Source: Pleodorina starrii
Taxonomy: Eukaryota; Chlorophyta; Chlorophyceae; Chlamydomonadales; Volvocaceae
Assembly: GCA_030267565.1 (NCBI GenBank)
Contig: BRXU01000011.1
Span: 2,346,501-2,410,500, forward strand
Direction: 5' to 3'
DNA: 64,000 bases
Numbering within the stretch: the stretch's first letter is position 1; each line of letters begins with the position of its first letter. The position numbers and the translations under genes were made by a program. The notes under the pieces were generated by a model. That model had not been told where the DNA came from. It worked only from the letters and a program-made list of their open reading frames with translations, and did not search any database. Shown piece by piece: positions 32,183 to 44,500 of the stretch.

Positions 32183-34690
32183 GAGCCGCCGATGGGGCCC
32201 TCCCTCCAGCGAGGCACAGCTGGACTGCCTGGGCCAGGGGGGGCCCTCTCCTGCTGCCTGTGGCCGACGGAATTGCAGGCAAGGGCGAATTCGTACTCGG
32301 ACATCCGAGGGTACATCACAGAACACGTCGGGTCCTCAGAACTGCTTCAATCTGGCCGTTTTCGCCGGGCCAGTTGGCGCCGTCCGGGTTTGCGTGAGCC
32401 TTGAGGCCCCATCTTACTCTTTACTGTCGGCATGATGATGATAATAATGATGCGCGCTCAAGCTCCAATTTGCAATTGCGGGCTTGCTGTGAGCTGGGTG
32501 GTGGTGATGGAACCGTGCAAGCGGCGGCACGAAACACAGGGGGCAACACGCTGGCGGTGCCGAGATGCCGGGATGTGTGTATGTGTCTGTGCGTGTGGAA
32601 TGGCCTGTATTTCGCCAGACCGTCAATAAATTTTCTAGTTTTACTGCGAGAAACTGGGAAAAAGGGATTTACGGCCGTTTCTTTTCTTGGCAGCCCGCGG
32701 GGAAGCCCTTGCCTGTAGTGGCGATGCTCGCGCTTCGCAGGGCCGGCGAGTGACCCACGGGTCCGCCTAGGACCGCTGACCAACTTGCCTGATCTTGTTT
32801 GACCACAGCCGGCAGCCGCTGGAACAGCACTTCACGCGCGTATGACGGCGACAATCCACGGTACTCGAGGGAAGCTGCCAAAATGGACGCCTGCTGTCCG
32901 TCTGGGCCCTAATTTCACCACACACGACCTCAGGCTCTGGCAGCTAGAAATGCTCCTGCCGTGCCACTAGCGCAAAGCCTGGGAACACGGCCCGCAAAGC
33001 CATTAAAAGTAATGAAAGGCCATGACAGACACGGACGCTGTACGTGGATTTATCCGTATACTTGCAGTGCGGGGGGGCCGAACACCGGAGGAAACGGCCT
33101 GTGTCTGGGTGAGAAACGCCGACCAAGGCCTGCAGCAGCACCGGCAGCAGCCTTTGTCTATGTCACCCAGTTGAACGGTAACAGGAAAGTTCTGCAGCTT
33201 CGAGTGCGGGCGCAGGCAGGGGCAAATCGGAGCTGGCCCGCGCAGTCGACTGCGTGCTTGCTCGGGGGTACTGCTCGGTGTGCGAGCGTCTCGTGGCAAC
33301 CGAGCGCTGCAGGCGCGCCCGCCGGACCCGACCGGCTCGGCTGATGGGTCGGCGGTTGGGACGAGCCGACAGGCGGGCGGTTGCCGCGTCCGCCAGCCCG
33401 CACGTGCTTGGACGGATACGTGCGCATCCGCGCGAAAACATGCGCCCGCGTCTTGCACTCGCATACCGGTACTCGGGCGCGCGCACAGGAGGGCGAACGG
33501 CAGGCCAGACTGCAGCAACAACGTTACGGCTGGCGTTGTCAGGGCGTCGCTTGGGCGCTGGTAGCCGTGGTGGCTTGCGTGTGCGGCATCGGTGTGAACC
33601 AGGAGCGGATTGCGAACGGAAAATCACGTCCAGTAGCCGACTGGGGGGGGTGTTTTTGTTGGGACAAGATCAAAAAGAGGTTGACATGGGTTGAGATGGG
33701 TTGACATTTCTTGGGAGCGCGCCGAGAAGGTGACGGGAGGGGTCAGGCAGGCGTTCTCAACGACAGCTTTTTTCCTTTCTGTGCGAGTGAATGAATGACA
33801 GCCGAAAGGGGGGCGGGGCCAGAGGGCCGACAGAGGGCCGACAGGGATGGGTCAGGGGGCTCGCTCCCTCCTGATGGCCTGTGTCCCGCCTCCTCGACGC
33901 GTCGACACACACATACACCATTCAGAACAGAAGACAGTCAGCTTATCACCGCCCATCACTTGCTTACCCTCCTCCCTTCCCTCAAACAGATACTAACTTC
34001 TCAACACCGTGGTCTTGCACTTCAAAGCCAAGTTCCACAAGGATGCGGCGCCTGCCGCCTCTGTTGCGCGCTTGAGGACTTGACGGTCCTGTCATTAGTG
34101 ACTCCACAGGCCAGCGACCGACCCACACAAAGCACGCCCTCTCCCGCCTTGCCCTCCACAGCCCTGCCAGACGCAAAGGCTCCCCTGCTGGGCTGCAAGC
34201 AGCATCCAGCTGTGATGCCCCCGGGCCCGCCCAGCCAAGGACCAAGGACCCGCAAACACCTGAGGGACACGTGTCAGAAGACCCGGCAGCCCAGCCAGCC
34301 GCAGCCAAGCCTAATACACGTAGGCGTCTGTTCTCGTCCTTTTTCCTGTCCTTCGGCTTTGATACGGTACGTGGAGGCCTCTTTCCTGTCCTAAACATGG
34401 CATATACGCGGTGTCCTGCATTTTCGCGACGGCTGCAGCTGTCGGCTTCCCTCACTCCATCTGCCCCCGGGACTGTCTCTGGACTGCGGACCGGCGCCTA
34501 CGCTCACCGGCGCATCCCCCCCAGCGATGTGATCCTGCCTGTGCAAGCCTGCCTTGCAGCTGCTGGGGACGGACAGTGGCAGTGGCTGTGTGGCTGTGTG
34601 GCACACCACGGAACAACGGACCCCTGGACATGTCCAGGCCGCACCTCATGCCGGCCGCGCCCCAAGGACGACCCGCCGATCAGGTAGGAG

Positions 34691-34751
34691 CATGTGATGT
34701 GATGTGATGTGCTGTGACGTGATGTAGTTTGTTGTGATGTGCTGTGATGTG
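34691..34751. repeat. GTGAT-type pentanucleotide array
   Basis: A run of degenerate ATGTG/GTGAT units with some C and G changes. A shorter copy of the same motif occurs at 51185-51205. Confidence 0.8.
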
Positions 34752-35369
34752 GGGCAGCCAGGATGCGGAACATTCGCACGGCGGAGCGTCCGCCTCCTCC
34801 GCATTTGCCTCTTTCCTGTCGCTCTCCTCTCGCAGCCGCACGCCTGGGCACCCCGATCGGGCGCGCTGGCTGCCTGCTCCTTAACAACAACGAAAACGAC
34901 GTCAACGAAAACATCGAAGACGATGAAAACGTCTAAAAGTTAGGATGCAGAGCGGGTGAGGCTCAACACTCTCACGGACACCGACAGTGAACGTTTGCCC
35001 CTCCTGCGTTCTCTCTGTTCCCTTCGCCTCAACTACGATACACGGGCGGCATGAAGCTACGCATCCCATATTCCGTGCTTTGCTTCTCGGTGCTTTGCCG
35101 TGCGCTTGCTGTGATGTGCGCCGTCTGTGCGTGCTGTGTATGCTGCGATGATGTACGGTAATGCCATTCTCATGTGCCCAGTGGATGCGTTCCATTGTCC
35201 CACGCGCACACGCCATTGCCCTCCTCATCCTCCCACACACAACACACAACACACACTCTCTTTTACCCTCCTTTCCCCCGTACAATCTCCAAGGGCCCTT
35301 TCCTGTCCTAACTGGCCCACGACCTCGCTCGCAGTCGTCAGCTCTCCTCCCTGGAGCCCCTCCAGCGAT

Positions 35370-35433
35370 CCTTTGGCCCTTTGGTCTTTTGGTCCCTTCG
35401 AGTCCTTTGGGCCCTTCGGGTCCTTCGGTCTCC
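35370..35433. repeat. Degenerate 9-bp period array
   Basis: Units of the type CCTTTGGGC/CCTTCGGGT recur about seven times. On the minus strand the array reads in frame as GPEGPKGLEG, which resembles a collagen-like peptide but is too short to call a gene. Confidence 0.6.
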
Positions 35434-35955
35434 TGTGTGCAATACCGTAAAGACTCCTGAACCGACACCAACCCAGACGCAGACGCAGACGCAGACGACG
35501 TCCTGCAACAAGACGCATGGCTGCCTAGGATCCCCCCCCCCACCCTTTCCCACATGCGCTCTTTCGCGGCGCAAAAGGCCACGGCAAACCCTAAGGCCGC
35601 AGCGGGAATCGAAAGGCGCAACTGCAATCTCATACCAATCAGCACATCCAGCCGTCGCCGGGAGACTGGTGGGACGTCTTGTGGGTTGGCGGTTCATGGC
35701 AACGACATGGGGCAAGGCAGAGGCGCAGGGAAGAGACTGCACCGCTCAATCTGCCGTCGGCCGTCAGCGCCCGAGTGGACCCACCTAGGCAAACCAAAAC
35801 CAAGGGGGAGCAGGACAAGAGGGTCCCCAGCGATCCATTAATGCGGCAATCGCCGCTGAGGCAGAGAACCATGAACCCTAGCACCTCACCACCCCACAAC
35901 TTCCTTCAAAGCAGCTCGTCAGTCGCTGGCCGTGACTCAGCAAATGGCAGGCGCT

Positions 35956-38292
35956 TCACGCCGAGCCGCCGCCGCCGCTGCCGCCGCCGCTGCCCGCCGG
36001 CCGTTGCTGGCCTGCCGGCCCTGCCGCCGACCCTGCCTTGGCCTCCGCCCTCGCCAGCGCCGCCTTGTGCGCCTCCTCCACCGCCGCGTCCGCCGCCGCC
36101 TCCAGCCCTCGACTGCGCAGCGCCCCCGCCAGCAACTCAACCTGTGCAGGGACCCGCGGGTCGGGAGGCAGGGTCAGGATTCCAGGGTGTCAGGGTTTTT
36201 CAAGAGCTCCGGGTTTCAGGGATTTGGGTTTTTTAGGGTCAGGTTTTGGATGTGAATGAGGAGGAAAGAGCCGGGCGAGGTGAGCCATCGTCCCGGTTTC
36301 GCCAGTAAAAACAGCAGCAGCAGCAGCAGCAGCAGTTGACCCAGGCAGAGCACGAGAGCGGCGTCCTCCAGCAAGTGCCGTACCGTACCTCGCTGTTGGA
36401 GATGACGTACGGCGAATAGCGCGGTCCAGGGAAGGTCCTCTCCTCCACCTCCCGGCGGTACTGCTGCAGCGCGGCGCCGATGATGTCACCAACACGTGCG
36501 TACTGCTTGCAGAACTTGGGGGTCACCTGAGAGCGAGCGAGAGAGTGAGCGAGCGAGCGACCGATCAATCGAGCGACCGACACTAACCCGCCCGGGCCCC
36601 GCCCCGGCCCCGGCCCCACCCCACCTTTGCGTGGTGCGGGTGGCTCATCATTCCCAGCAGGTCGTGATACACCAGCACCTGCGGACCAAACACCAAAGCC
36701 AGTTTGTTATTGCGCTACGGGGCTGTGCGGCAGTTCTGCCGTTCTGGGGTTGTTTAGGGTTTAGGGTTTTAGGGTTGTTTTAGGGTTTTAGGGTTGTTTT
36801 AGGGTTTTAGGGTTGTTTCAGGGTGTCCCACTGATGGCGCCGCAGGACCGTACATCCTCCGCTGCTCGATCCACGATCCAGGGCACCACCCCTTTCGGTC
36901 CTCCAGGCACGCACACGCCCGCGCGCACACACCACACCCTCACCCTCACCCTCGCGTGGGCGTTACACCCCCTACATACCCCCCCCCACCCCCCCCCAAG
37001 CACACTGAGGTTCGCTCGCACCGCCTCCGTCCCATCGCTGCGGTTTGATCTCTGGATTAAACCCCCACGACCCCACACCCCCACGACCCCACACCCCCAC
37101 GACCCCACACCCCCACGACCCCCCCCCCCCGGTCCCCCCCGGTCCCCCCACGGCCCCCCACCCCGCCCCCACCTGGCCGCTGCACTCTCCGCCCGCGCCG
37201 ATGCCGATGGTGGGTATGGACAGCGCGCTCGTGATGGCGGCGGCGATGGGCCCCGGGATGCACTCGAGCACCAGCGCGAAGCAGCCCGCGGCCTGCAGCG
37301 CCTGGGCCTGATCCAACACACGCAGAGCCTCATCCGCCGCTTGGGCCTGGGGTCGGAAGCCGCCTGCGGTGCCGTACCGCGCCACAACGTGTGCCGTACA
37401 GTACGGCACCGTATTGTGAGGGCGGAGAGAGCAGGGGCGGTCAAGGTCAAAGGGGCGGTCGAGGGCCAGGTCCGAGGGGCAGACCGCGAATCCGAAGCCC
37501 GACAGGCGGCTGCGGGACGAATGCGGGCGGACGGCCGCGGACAAGACAGGGCCGAGGAAGGGAGGGAATTGGGGCCAGGGAGGAGGAGGAGGAGGAGGAG
37601 GAGGGAGCATACGAGGCACAGCGGGGGAGCCGTGTGGGTCACGGACCCTGGACAGTGAAGGCGGCATGTGCCTCGGCTCACCTATGACGCTGACGGACTG
37701 GGGTGTAAGGCCCACGTGGCCCATCACCGCCACCCCGGTCTCCACGATCGCCCGCGCTGCCTCCACCCGGGCGGGACTGCCGCCTGATAACCACCACACA
37801 CGGGGGGGGGAGGAGGAGGCAGTGGGCGGAGGCAGTGGGTGGAGGCGAAGGCGGAGGTGGAATCGCAGGCAGCAACATCGACGGTGTGCGTTTACATGCG
37901 GCAATCAGTGGCGGTGGTGGTGGTGGCGGCGGCAACCGCGCGTCCGGAGGGGGCCTCGAACCCCAGCCACGATTTGGCCAGCCAGCAGCCCCCACCTGCC
38001 AGCCTCAACCCGGGCCCGAAACCGCCAACCGCCAACCGCCAACCGCCAACCAACCTCACCTTCCAGCTTCACGGCGTCCATGCCGCCCTCCTTGAGCATC
38101 CGTACAGCCGACCGTACGGCATCCCGCGAGTCGGTTTCGTAGCACCCGAACGGCAGGTCGCCCACCTGTCCAGGGAGGGAGAGAGGGGGTCGAAGGGTAA
38201 GAGTACGACAGTCCAAACAGAAAAACACGGAGGAGCGGGAGGGCGCAGTGGAGAACGCAGTGGCGGCCCCTTGCAAGCGCTGCCAGCCGAGC

Positions 38293-38328
<36 letters not shown>

Positions 38329-39459
38329 TGGGGGCGGAGGGGGTGGAAAAGGAGGAGGACGGGGAGGAGGCGGGGGAGGAGAAGGGAGCTGCACGCACCA
38401 GGAACGCCCTCCTGGCGCCGCGCGCCACCGCCTTGCAGTGCGCGATCATCTCGTCCATTCGGATAGGCAGTGTGGTGTCATGTCCGTGCACCACCATGGC
38501 CACACTGTCGCCCACCAGCAGGATGTCGATGCCGGCAGCCTCGACCTGCGGGCAGGGTGGTTTTAGGGTTGGTTTTAGGGTTTTTAGAGTTGTAGGGTTT
38601 TAGGTTTTTCATGGTGCGAACTGCGAAGCCGAGCGGAGGGATGCTCTGTAGTGCAACGCAGGGGAGAGATTAGTGGTGCGATGTCGGGCAGGTAGGGAGG
38701 GAGGCAGGTAGGTAGGCAGAGAGGCAGGGAGGTAGGGAGGGAGGCAGGTAGGGAGGGAGGGGTGATGAGGAGCCGCGGCCAAGTAGCCAGAGGGCGGGGC
38801 AGGGCGGGGTGGGGCCAGAACCACAGCAGTCCGAATCGGGCAGGGCGGGATAACGGCAGTCAGAACACAAGCAAAGCCAAACGAGGAGTGGAGCGATGAC
38901 CAGTCCTGACCGCCGACCTGACAGGCCGACATGACAGATCGGGAACGGGGGAAGGGTGCGGACAGAAGCAGGCACATGACGCCGGCAGGGACATGGACAG
39001 GCGGCCAGCTTAGAGACGACGCGAGCGCGCCTGGGATAACGGCAAATGACGACCGGCAGGGTTGCCTAAATAGGACCCCGCCCGCCGAACGGGCGTTTTT
39101 CCAAGGAAAGGAAACGCAGCGGAAGTAACGCAGCGGAGGAGCAACCGCTTCCCCGGCAATACGTGGCCCTGGCGCCCCCGCAGCCTTACATGTACGGCAG
39201 ATGGATAGTCGTACGCCGTGACCATCGTCAGCGGCTCCCCCGATTCGTACTTCTTCCGTATCGTCCGCAGCGTAACACGTGAGGGGGTGCGCGCCGACGG
39301 GCCCGAGTACACGGCCGCCTCAGGCTGCACGGACATCTGCCGCCGGGACGGCGCCGCCGCCGCCGCCGCGGCCACGGCCGCGGCCGCGGCCGCCGCCGCT
39401 GGCGGCGCCGGCGCCGGCGGCGCCGGCGGCAGGGCCGAGAAGGTGCGGCGGCTCATCAT
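35956..39459 (-). CDS. panB: 3-methyl-2-oxobutanoate (ketopantoate) hydroxymethyltransferase
   Basis: Eight exons close in phase for 397 residues: 39190-39459, 38399-38545, 38060-38165, 37682-37783, 37173-37363, 36625-36678, 36389-36526 and 35956-36141. The enzyme transfers a hydroxymethyl group from 5,10-methylene-tetrahydrofolate to 2-oxoisovalerate, the first committed step of pantothenate (and so coenzyme A) synthesis. The TIM-barrel core is complete: [57 protein letters not shown] and [10 protein letters not shown]. By family alignment the Mg2+ ligands are Asp103, Asp142 and Glu174, and the catalytic Glu is Glu242. The first 55 or so residues are Ala/Pro-rich with Arg and few acidic residues, consistent with an organelle transit peptide, probably mitochondrial. 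The C-terminus is extended by a Gly/Ala/Ser-rich tail. No ATG lies further upstream in frame nearby. Confidence 0.96.
36750..36823. repeat. Telomere-like TTTTAGGG tract in a panB intron
   Basis: Repeats of TTTAGGG, TTTTAGGG and GTTTTAGGGTTG fill part of the panB intron between 36679 and 37172. TTTTAGGG is the telomere unit of Chlamydomonas, so this is an interstitial telomere-like sequence. Confidence 0.85.
37061..37135. repeat. 16-bp C-rich tandem repeat in a panB intron
   Basis: Four copies of ACCCCCACGACCCCAC run into a poly-C tract. On the transcribed (gene) strand this becomes closely spaced G runs that could form quadruplexes. It lies in the same intron as the telomere-like tract. Confidence 0.85.
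38293..38328. repeat. ATG/GAT trinucleotide microsatellite in a panB intron
   Basis: Twelve uninterrupted ATG triplets in the intron 38166-38398. It is non-coding for panB and creates false poly-Met, poly-Asp and poly-His frames. Confidence 0.92.
38559..38609. repeat. Telomere-like TTTTAGGG tract in the first panB intron
   Basis: Degenerate GGTTTTAGGG units lie just upstream of the acceptor of exon 2 (38546 onward). This is the second such tract in the same gene, in the same orientation as the one at 36750. Confidence 0.75.
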
Positions 39460-41516
39460 GTACGGCGGAAGTGCTGCGGGTGCGGCGGGGGTATGCTGCA
39501 GCAGGCGGGGCAGAAGGCCGGCGTTCGGCGGCGGCGAGCCGGTATCCGGAAAGGGGTAGCAGGGCGGGCGGCGGCGTGCAGAGAGCAGACGCGGCGCTGC
39601 CGGCGAGGCGGCCGCCGCAAGGTGGATGCCGACAGAAGGTGGCGCCGCCACGGCGGTGGCGGCGGCGACGCCGCTGCCGGAGGCGGGCCGACCGCAGGAG
39701 GGTAGACGCTGATGGAGGAGTAGCCCGGCGCCGACCCATGGGCCTGCGGAACAAGCGGTGGAAGGCAGGCTGGGGGGTTGGGATGACAGAGGAGAAAGGT
39801 GGCCTTGGAGATGGGGGCCGTGTGCGCCGGGGCGAAGGGCGCCGGGACAGGTTCAGGGGACGAGCAACAGTGAGCAGGCTTGGCGTGGAGAACAGCTCCA
39901 TAGATCATGGGTGCTTTGGATTGTCGTGGATTATTAACGGAGATTCCATTGTTATCGCTGGATTGCGTTGCGAAGACGCATTCCACGCTTGGGCATGGGA
40001 TGGCAACGCCCGCCGTCCACTGGGTCACAAGGTGGGGCCGGCCATGACGCACATCCAGAGTGTTACATTCAAGCTCACCTGCGGTGAATATGTTCCCCAC
40101 CGCGCCATTTTTGCACAATTCGCGAAGCCCAGAGACAATCGGCCCCGCCGACATGACGCTCCTTAGCGCAGCACTTAATTCAGACAAATAGTTCAAGGAA
40201 ATATCAGATATCCGCCGATGTTTTTTGCTGACAGCTTGCGTTACATGTATGACGTGTATTCAGAAGCTATTCAACGCGTCATCACCGTTTAGCCATGTGT
40301 CACCAATTGTTTGCCAATATATGCGCAATCAACTAAAACAAACAATGGTGATGAAGAGAATAACACGATTTGTGGTTTACGAACGAAGACACCTTGCCGT
40401 CTCATACAAAAAGACAACATGTGCACCAGATGCCAGACTCTCCTGCTCCAAGAAACAATGTATGAGAGTTGCGCATGCACAGGCGTCGCCCTGCAAAGCA
40501 ATCCAAGGCAACGAGACATCGCCGCGTGTGCGTATGAACGGCCCGCGGGTCTTTAGAGAGCTGCGCTGCGGACAAGCTTGTAACGCTCAGGGTCTCAATC
40601 CTGACAATTCATATGTCGTTTCGACGCCGACGCCGAAAATTTGCATGAAATTTGTATATTGATCCTGCCATCTCAAAACGGGTAGGGCGTCGTTGAGAGG
40701 CAACCACTTTCGTTCCGTCCGTCGCAAGTGCTACAATGAGCGAAATGAACGGATTTCACATAATCTACACTGACACAGTATACCATCGAATGCAAATGGT
40801 TTGAGAATACGTGGCAGCAGGTCATTGCTCGCGGCTTACCATCTGGGTCACGTTCCGGTCGCATTTTATCGCTTGAGATCCTTTCTATTACTAATTTAGC
40901 TCGCGAAAGCGAAATTGAACTGTCGGCATCTGATGCGGGCCTAACGACCAAAGTCCGGCGGCACATGGCAGCCCTGCTCGCGCCGGCCTAACCGGAACCC
41001 CAGCGGAATAGAACCTTTCCACAAATACCAACTTCAGTCGGGAGACGGAGCAGAACCTTAGGGCTGAGCTCGCCATCAGCTCGGCCGCTGGCGTCGCCAT
41101 CGGTCCCCGGCCCTGCATCCCGCGCAGCCCAGCTTCCCAACACCGTGCGCCAGCCCCACTCCGCCCGGCCCCCCCTTTTCCTCACAAACGAGGCGACCCG
41201 ACACCCGCGTGGTCAAAGCTTCAACCATCCAGCGGCCGCAGCGCTCGGCGCCCTCCCCCTTGCCTCCCGCCCCTCCGCCACCCCGCCAGCCCACAATCAT
41301 CCGGGCCGCGGATCAGCCACGCCAGCCTCACCGCCTCGCCGGTGACGTGAAGCACTCCCACAGCTTCACTGCTTCAGATCTCGAGCCGGGCTAACCCCTC
41401 GCCGCCTCCCACGCCTCCGCCCCCCTCCACCGTCCCACCGGCACTCGCACCAGCACACCACAAGCGGCCGCATCGTCGGCGGCCTCCTAGCCCGACATCC
41501 AACTCCCGGCGCCGCC
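39460..41516. other. Divergent intergenic region between panB and the next plus-strand gene
   Basis: About 2 kb between two divergent start codons, so both promoters should be here. The panB side is extremely GC-rich (GCC/GGC runs), while 39900-40950 is markedly more AT-rich. The frame 40225-40662 plus has no domain; an overlapping frame holds the possible LINE scrap described separately. No core promoter motif is obvious. Confidence 0.5.
40311..40556 (+). pseudogene. Possible start of a LINE endonuclease domain
   Basis: An 81-codon frame contains GLRTKT and, about 20 residues later, LLLQETM. In LINE endonucleases N-x-x-GLR-x-K followed at this spacing by LLLQET is the first beta strand and the catalytic-Glu motif. 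The predicted strand before GLR reads NNTIC rather than a typical WN(V/I). After the motif the frame loses similarity and stops at 40556. It lies in an AT-richer island. Two short motifs at the right distance are suggestive, not proof. Confidence 0.27.
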
Positions 41517-44500
41517 ATGCCACCCGCCGCCGCCGCCGGCGCCCCCGCCACCACCACCTACCGCTCGGAATTGCCCATCTTCCCAGTCGAACTCTTCCGC
41601 CACCCGACCAGCATGCAGGCGTGCAACCTCGGCGAACCTTGCAGCGTGCGAACGGTGCTGGCACAGATGGCGGAGGAGCCCTTGTACGGCACCGCCATAG
41701 GGCCCCGGGCGCAACGAAGCGAGTCACACGCCTTAGAGCTCATGGTGCACAGCCGGTGGGGCTGGGGCAGTATGTGCCGGGATAGAGTGGCGCAGCGGCG
41801 CCGCATAGCGGCGCGGAGCGCCGCCTGGCTGAGGGGCGACGACGGCGGCGCCGCCGCCGCCGCCGCCGCTGAAGCGGAGGCCGCTGCGGCTCGAGAGCAG
41901 CAGCCGCCGCCGCAGCAGCAGCAGCCGCTGTTGACGGAGGATGAGCAGGCGCATCTCGGCTTCGCGTTACGCAGGAACTTGATCGCCACGACGCGCGTGC
42001 TCAGGTGCGAGGGGAGGGGGCGGGCGGCCGTCGTCTCGGCGTCTCTTCGTCGGGCTTGGGTGGGCGGGTGTGGTGTGATGGTTACCAATACACAGACTGT
42101 GTGTGTGTGTCCGCGAATACACGCACGCACACGTCTGTACGCGTGCACAAGCGGGCGCCCCATTTTTGGAAACCCCCCCCCCCCCGAGTCTCCATCCTCC
42201 CCTGAACCGAGAGCACGCGCCGCCACACGCCCCTTGTCACGTCACTGTACGGCAGTTTGGAGTACGACTGGGACATGGAGGACGGCATCGAAGTGGCGCT
42301 CATCGCCAGCTTGTCCGTACACCTGCACCGGATCGATTCCGATCTGGACCCGTTCCTGCTACTCCGCTTGGCGACTGGCGGCCGCTGGCTCAGCGACAGC
42401 CACAACAGCAGCCACAGCAACAACAACCGCGGCGGCGCCGGCGGCGGCGCCGCCGGCGGCCCTTCATGCATCGGCGAAGACAGGAGGGAATCTGGGGATG
42501 GCGCGGCAGCGGATCCGGATTTAGCGTCCGCGCCCGATCCGAGTTCGTGTCCGGCGGGCGAGGTGGACGAGCAACAGCTCGTCCGGCTGTACGACATGAT
42601 GCAGGTAGCGATGATCGAGGCCCGGCGGCGGGACATCTGCAGCGGCCCGGTCAGCGGCGGCGGCGGCGACGCGCTGGGATTCAGCGACGCGCACGGACGG
42701 GTGCTGGGGCTGCCGTGGAGAGACGCCGTACGGCTGGTCATGGGCCTTATACTGCGGTACCGCATCGCCCGCGCCGACGCCTCGACGCAGCCCCACGGAC
42801 TGGTCTCGCGGCTCGCAACCGTTGCCAGAGTACGGCACATACGACAGGAGCAGCAGCAGCAGCAGCAGCGGCAGCAACAGCAGCAGCAGCAGCAAGTTGA
42901 GGCCGCCGGCGGCGGCGGCGGAGGCGGCACACGGGCGAAAGCGCAGCTGCGGCAGAAACTGGTGCGCACTGGCCTGCTCCCCTTCGCGCACGGCTTGTTC
43001 GTAGGAGTGACGGACGATGGGCACGACGCCACAGACGGCAGCGGCGGCGGCGGCGGCGGCGGCGGAGGTAACCCGTCGGAGGCTCTGCGCAGGCCCGGCG
43101 GCGCCGACGCGTCTTCGAGCACAGCCAGCAGCGCCGCCGCCAGCTGCATTGACGGCGGCGTCAGCAGCAGCAGCAGCAGCAGCAACGACGGCCAGGCGAG
43201 CTCGCCCAGCGTCGCTAGCGAAAGCAGCTCCCGAGCTGACGGAGGCGGCGGCGGCGTCGAAGACGGGCCGGAGTGGCCCGACGTGCCTGCGCTGAGCCTA
43301 TCCCCGGGGCAGCTGGCGTCGGTCCGAAAGGAGAGCTTCTGGCTAGGGGCGCTGCACCCCAGCGATTGGGGCGAGAAGGTGGAGGACATCGTAGATGACG
43401 CCTTGGCTTACACCCCGCCGCCGCCACGGCGGCAGCAGCAGCAGCAGCAGCAGCAGGAGCAGCAGCAGCAGGAGCAGCAGGATGGGAAGGAGGATCTTGC
43501 CGTCGCCGTCACCGCCGCCCTCAACCGCGTCGTGAAGGATCCCGGACTGAGCCAGACGCGCATCGCGCTCCGCATGGCGGCGCGCGCCTATACGACTGCT
43601 GTATGTGTCGTACGGACGCTGCACCTCACGGTGTTCCTAGGCGCGGCGACCTTCACGTGCATGTCCTCCCTGGAGAGGGCCCACGAGGCGCGGCGGCTGG
43701 CGACGGAGGCGCTGGCGGCGGCGGCGGGCGGCCTGGCGGAATGTACGGAAGACGTCGAGTCGTTTGCGGCCGCCGAGTGGTACGGCGACATTGATGCGGA
43801 CCTGCTGCGATTCGGGGAGTTTTGCCTGGGGCTGCAGGTACGTACAAATTGTACCAACATACGGTATACGGCAGGCGGGCGGGCGGGCACCCAGTATACG
43901 GTATACGGTATACGGCAGGCGGGCGGGCGGGCAGGCGGGCGGATTTGGGTTTGATGGAGTTAGTGATTGAGTTCGGGTTCCGGGAGAGAGACCCTGTTGA
44001 GCACCAAGCTGACGTGTAAGCCTGGTTGCGTGTTGCGACTTCGCACGCCAAGCTTTGCACGCTTCGTCTATTCTCGTATATAAGTCATCTGTGTCACCTT
44101 AGCCCCGGTTTGGTTTACACGCAAAGCCAGCCAGCCCGCACCCTTTCTTTGTGGAGGACGTTCTGCGTCGCTCCCGTTGTCGTCAGCTCGCGGCTCCCCC
44201 CACACACACTCACACACCCTCTCCACACACACCCTCCCTTCACACCCTCCACACCCTCCCTCCAGGCCGTCACTGACGAGCTGTCCACTCAACCCTGGAT
44301 GACCTTCGAACTGCTGGCCTGCGCCGCGGAGGCCTGGTACACGGAAGTCCTGAAGGAGCAGCTCCAGGGGGGGACGGGGGCGGGGCCGGGGGCGGACGCC
44401 GAGGCGGCTGCTGCCGAGCTTCGCTGGCAGTCGGTGTGCAGCGACATGGTGTTCCGGCGGGCTCTGCTGCTGGTGGAGCCGGTGGAGACGACCGGGGAGG

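Larger units (their letters stand above)
32183..35955. other. Intergenic region between the BELL gene and panB
   Basis: About 3.8 kb. The left part should hold the promoter and leader of the BELL gene; the right part should hold the 3' untranslated region of panB. Frames such as 33003-33521 minus, 33795-34394 plus and 34902-35645 minus have no recognisable domain. Simple repeats are prominent: a GTGAT-type array at 34691-34751, a nine-base-period array at 35370-35433 and a CAGACG run near 35469-35500. Confidence 0.5.

Noticed and set aside
34902..35645. 247-codon minus-strand frame with a possible collagen-like GPEGPKG stretch
   Set aside because: The Gly periodicity comes from a degenerate 9-bp array and covers only about seven units; no signal or domain elsewhere in the frame.
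36972..37904. 310-codon minus-strand frame across panB introns
   Set aside because: It contains two panB exons joined by intron read-through, including Gly-Val-Trp-rich sequence from the 16-bp array.
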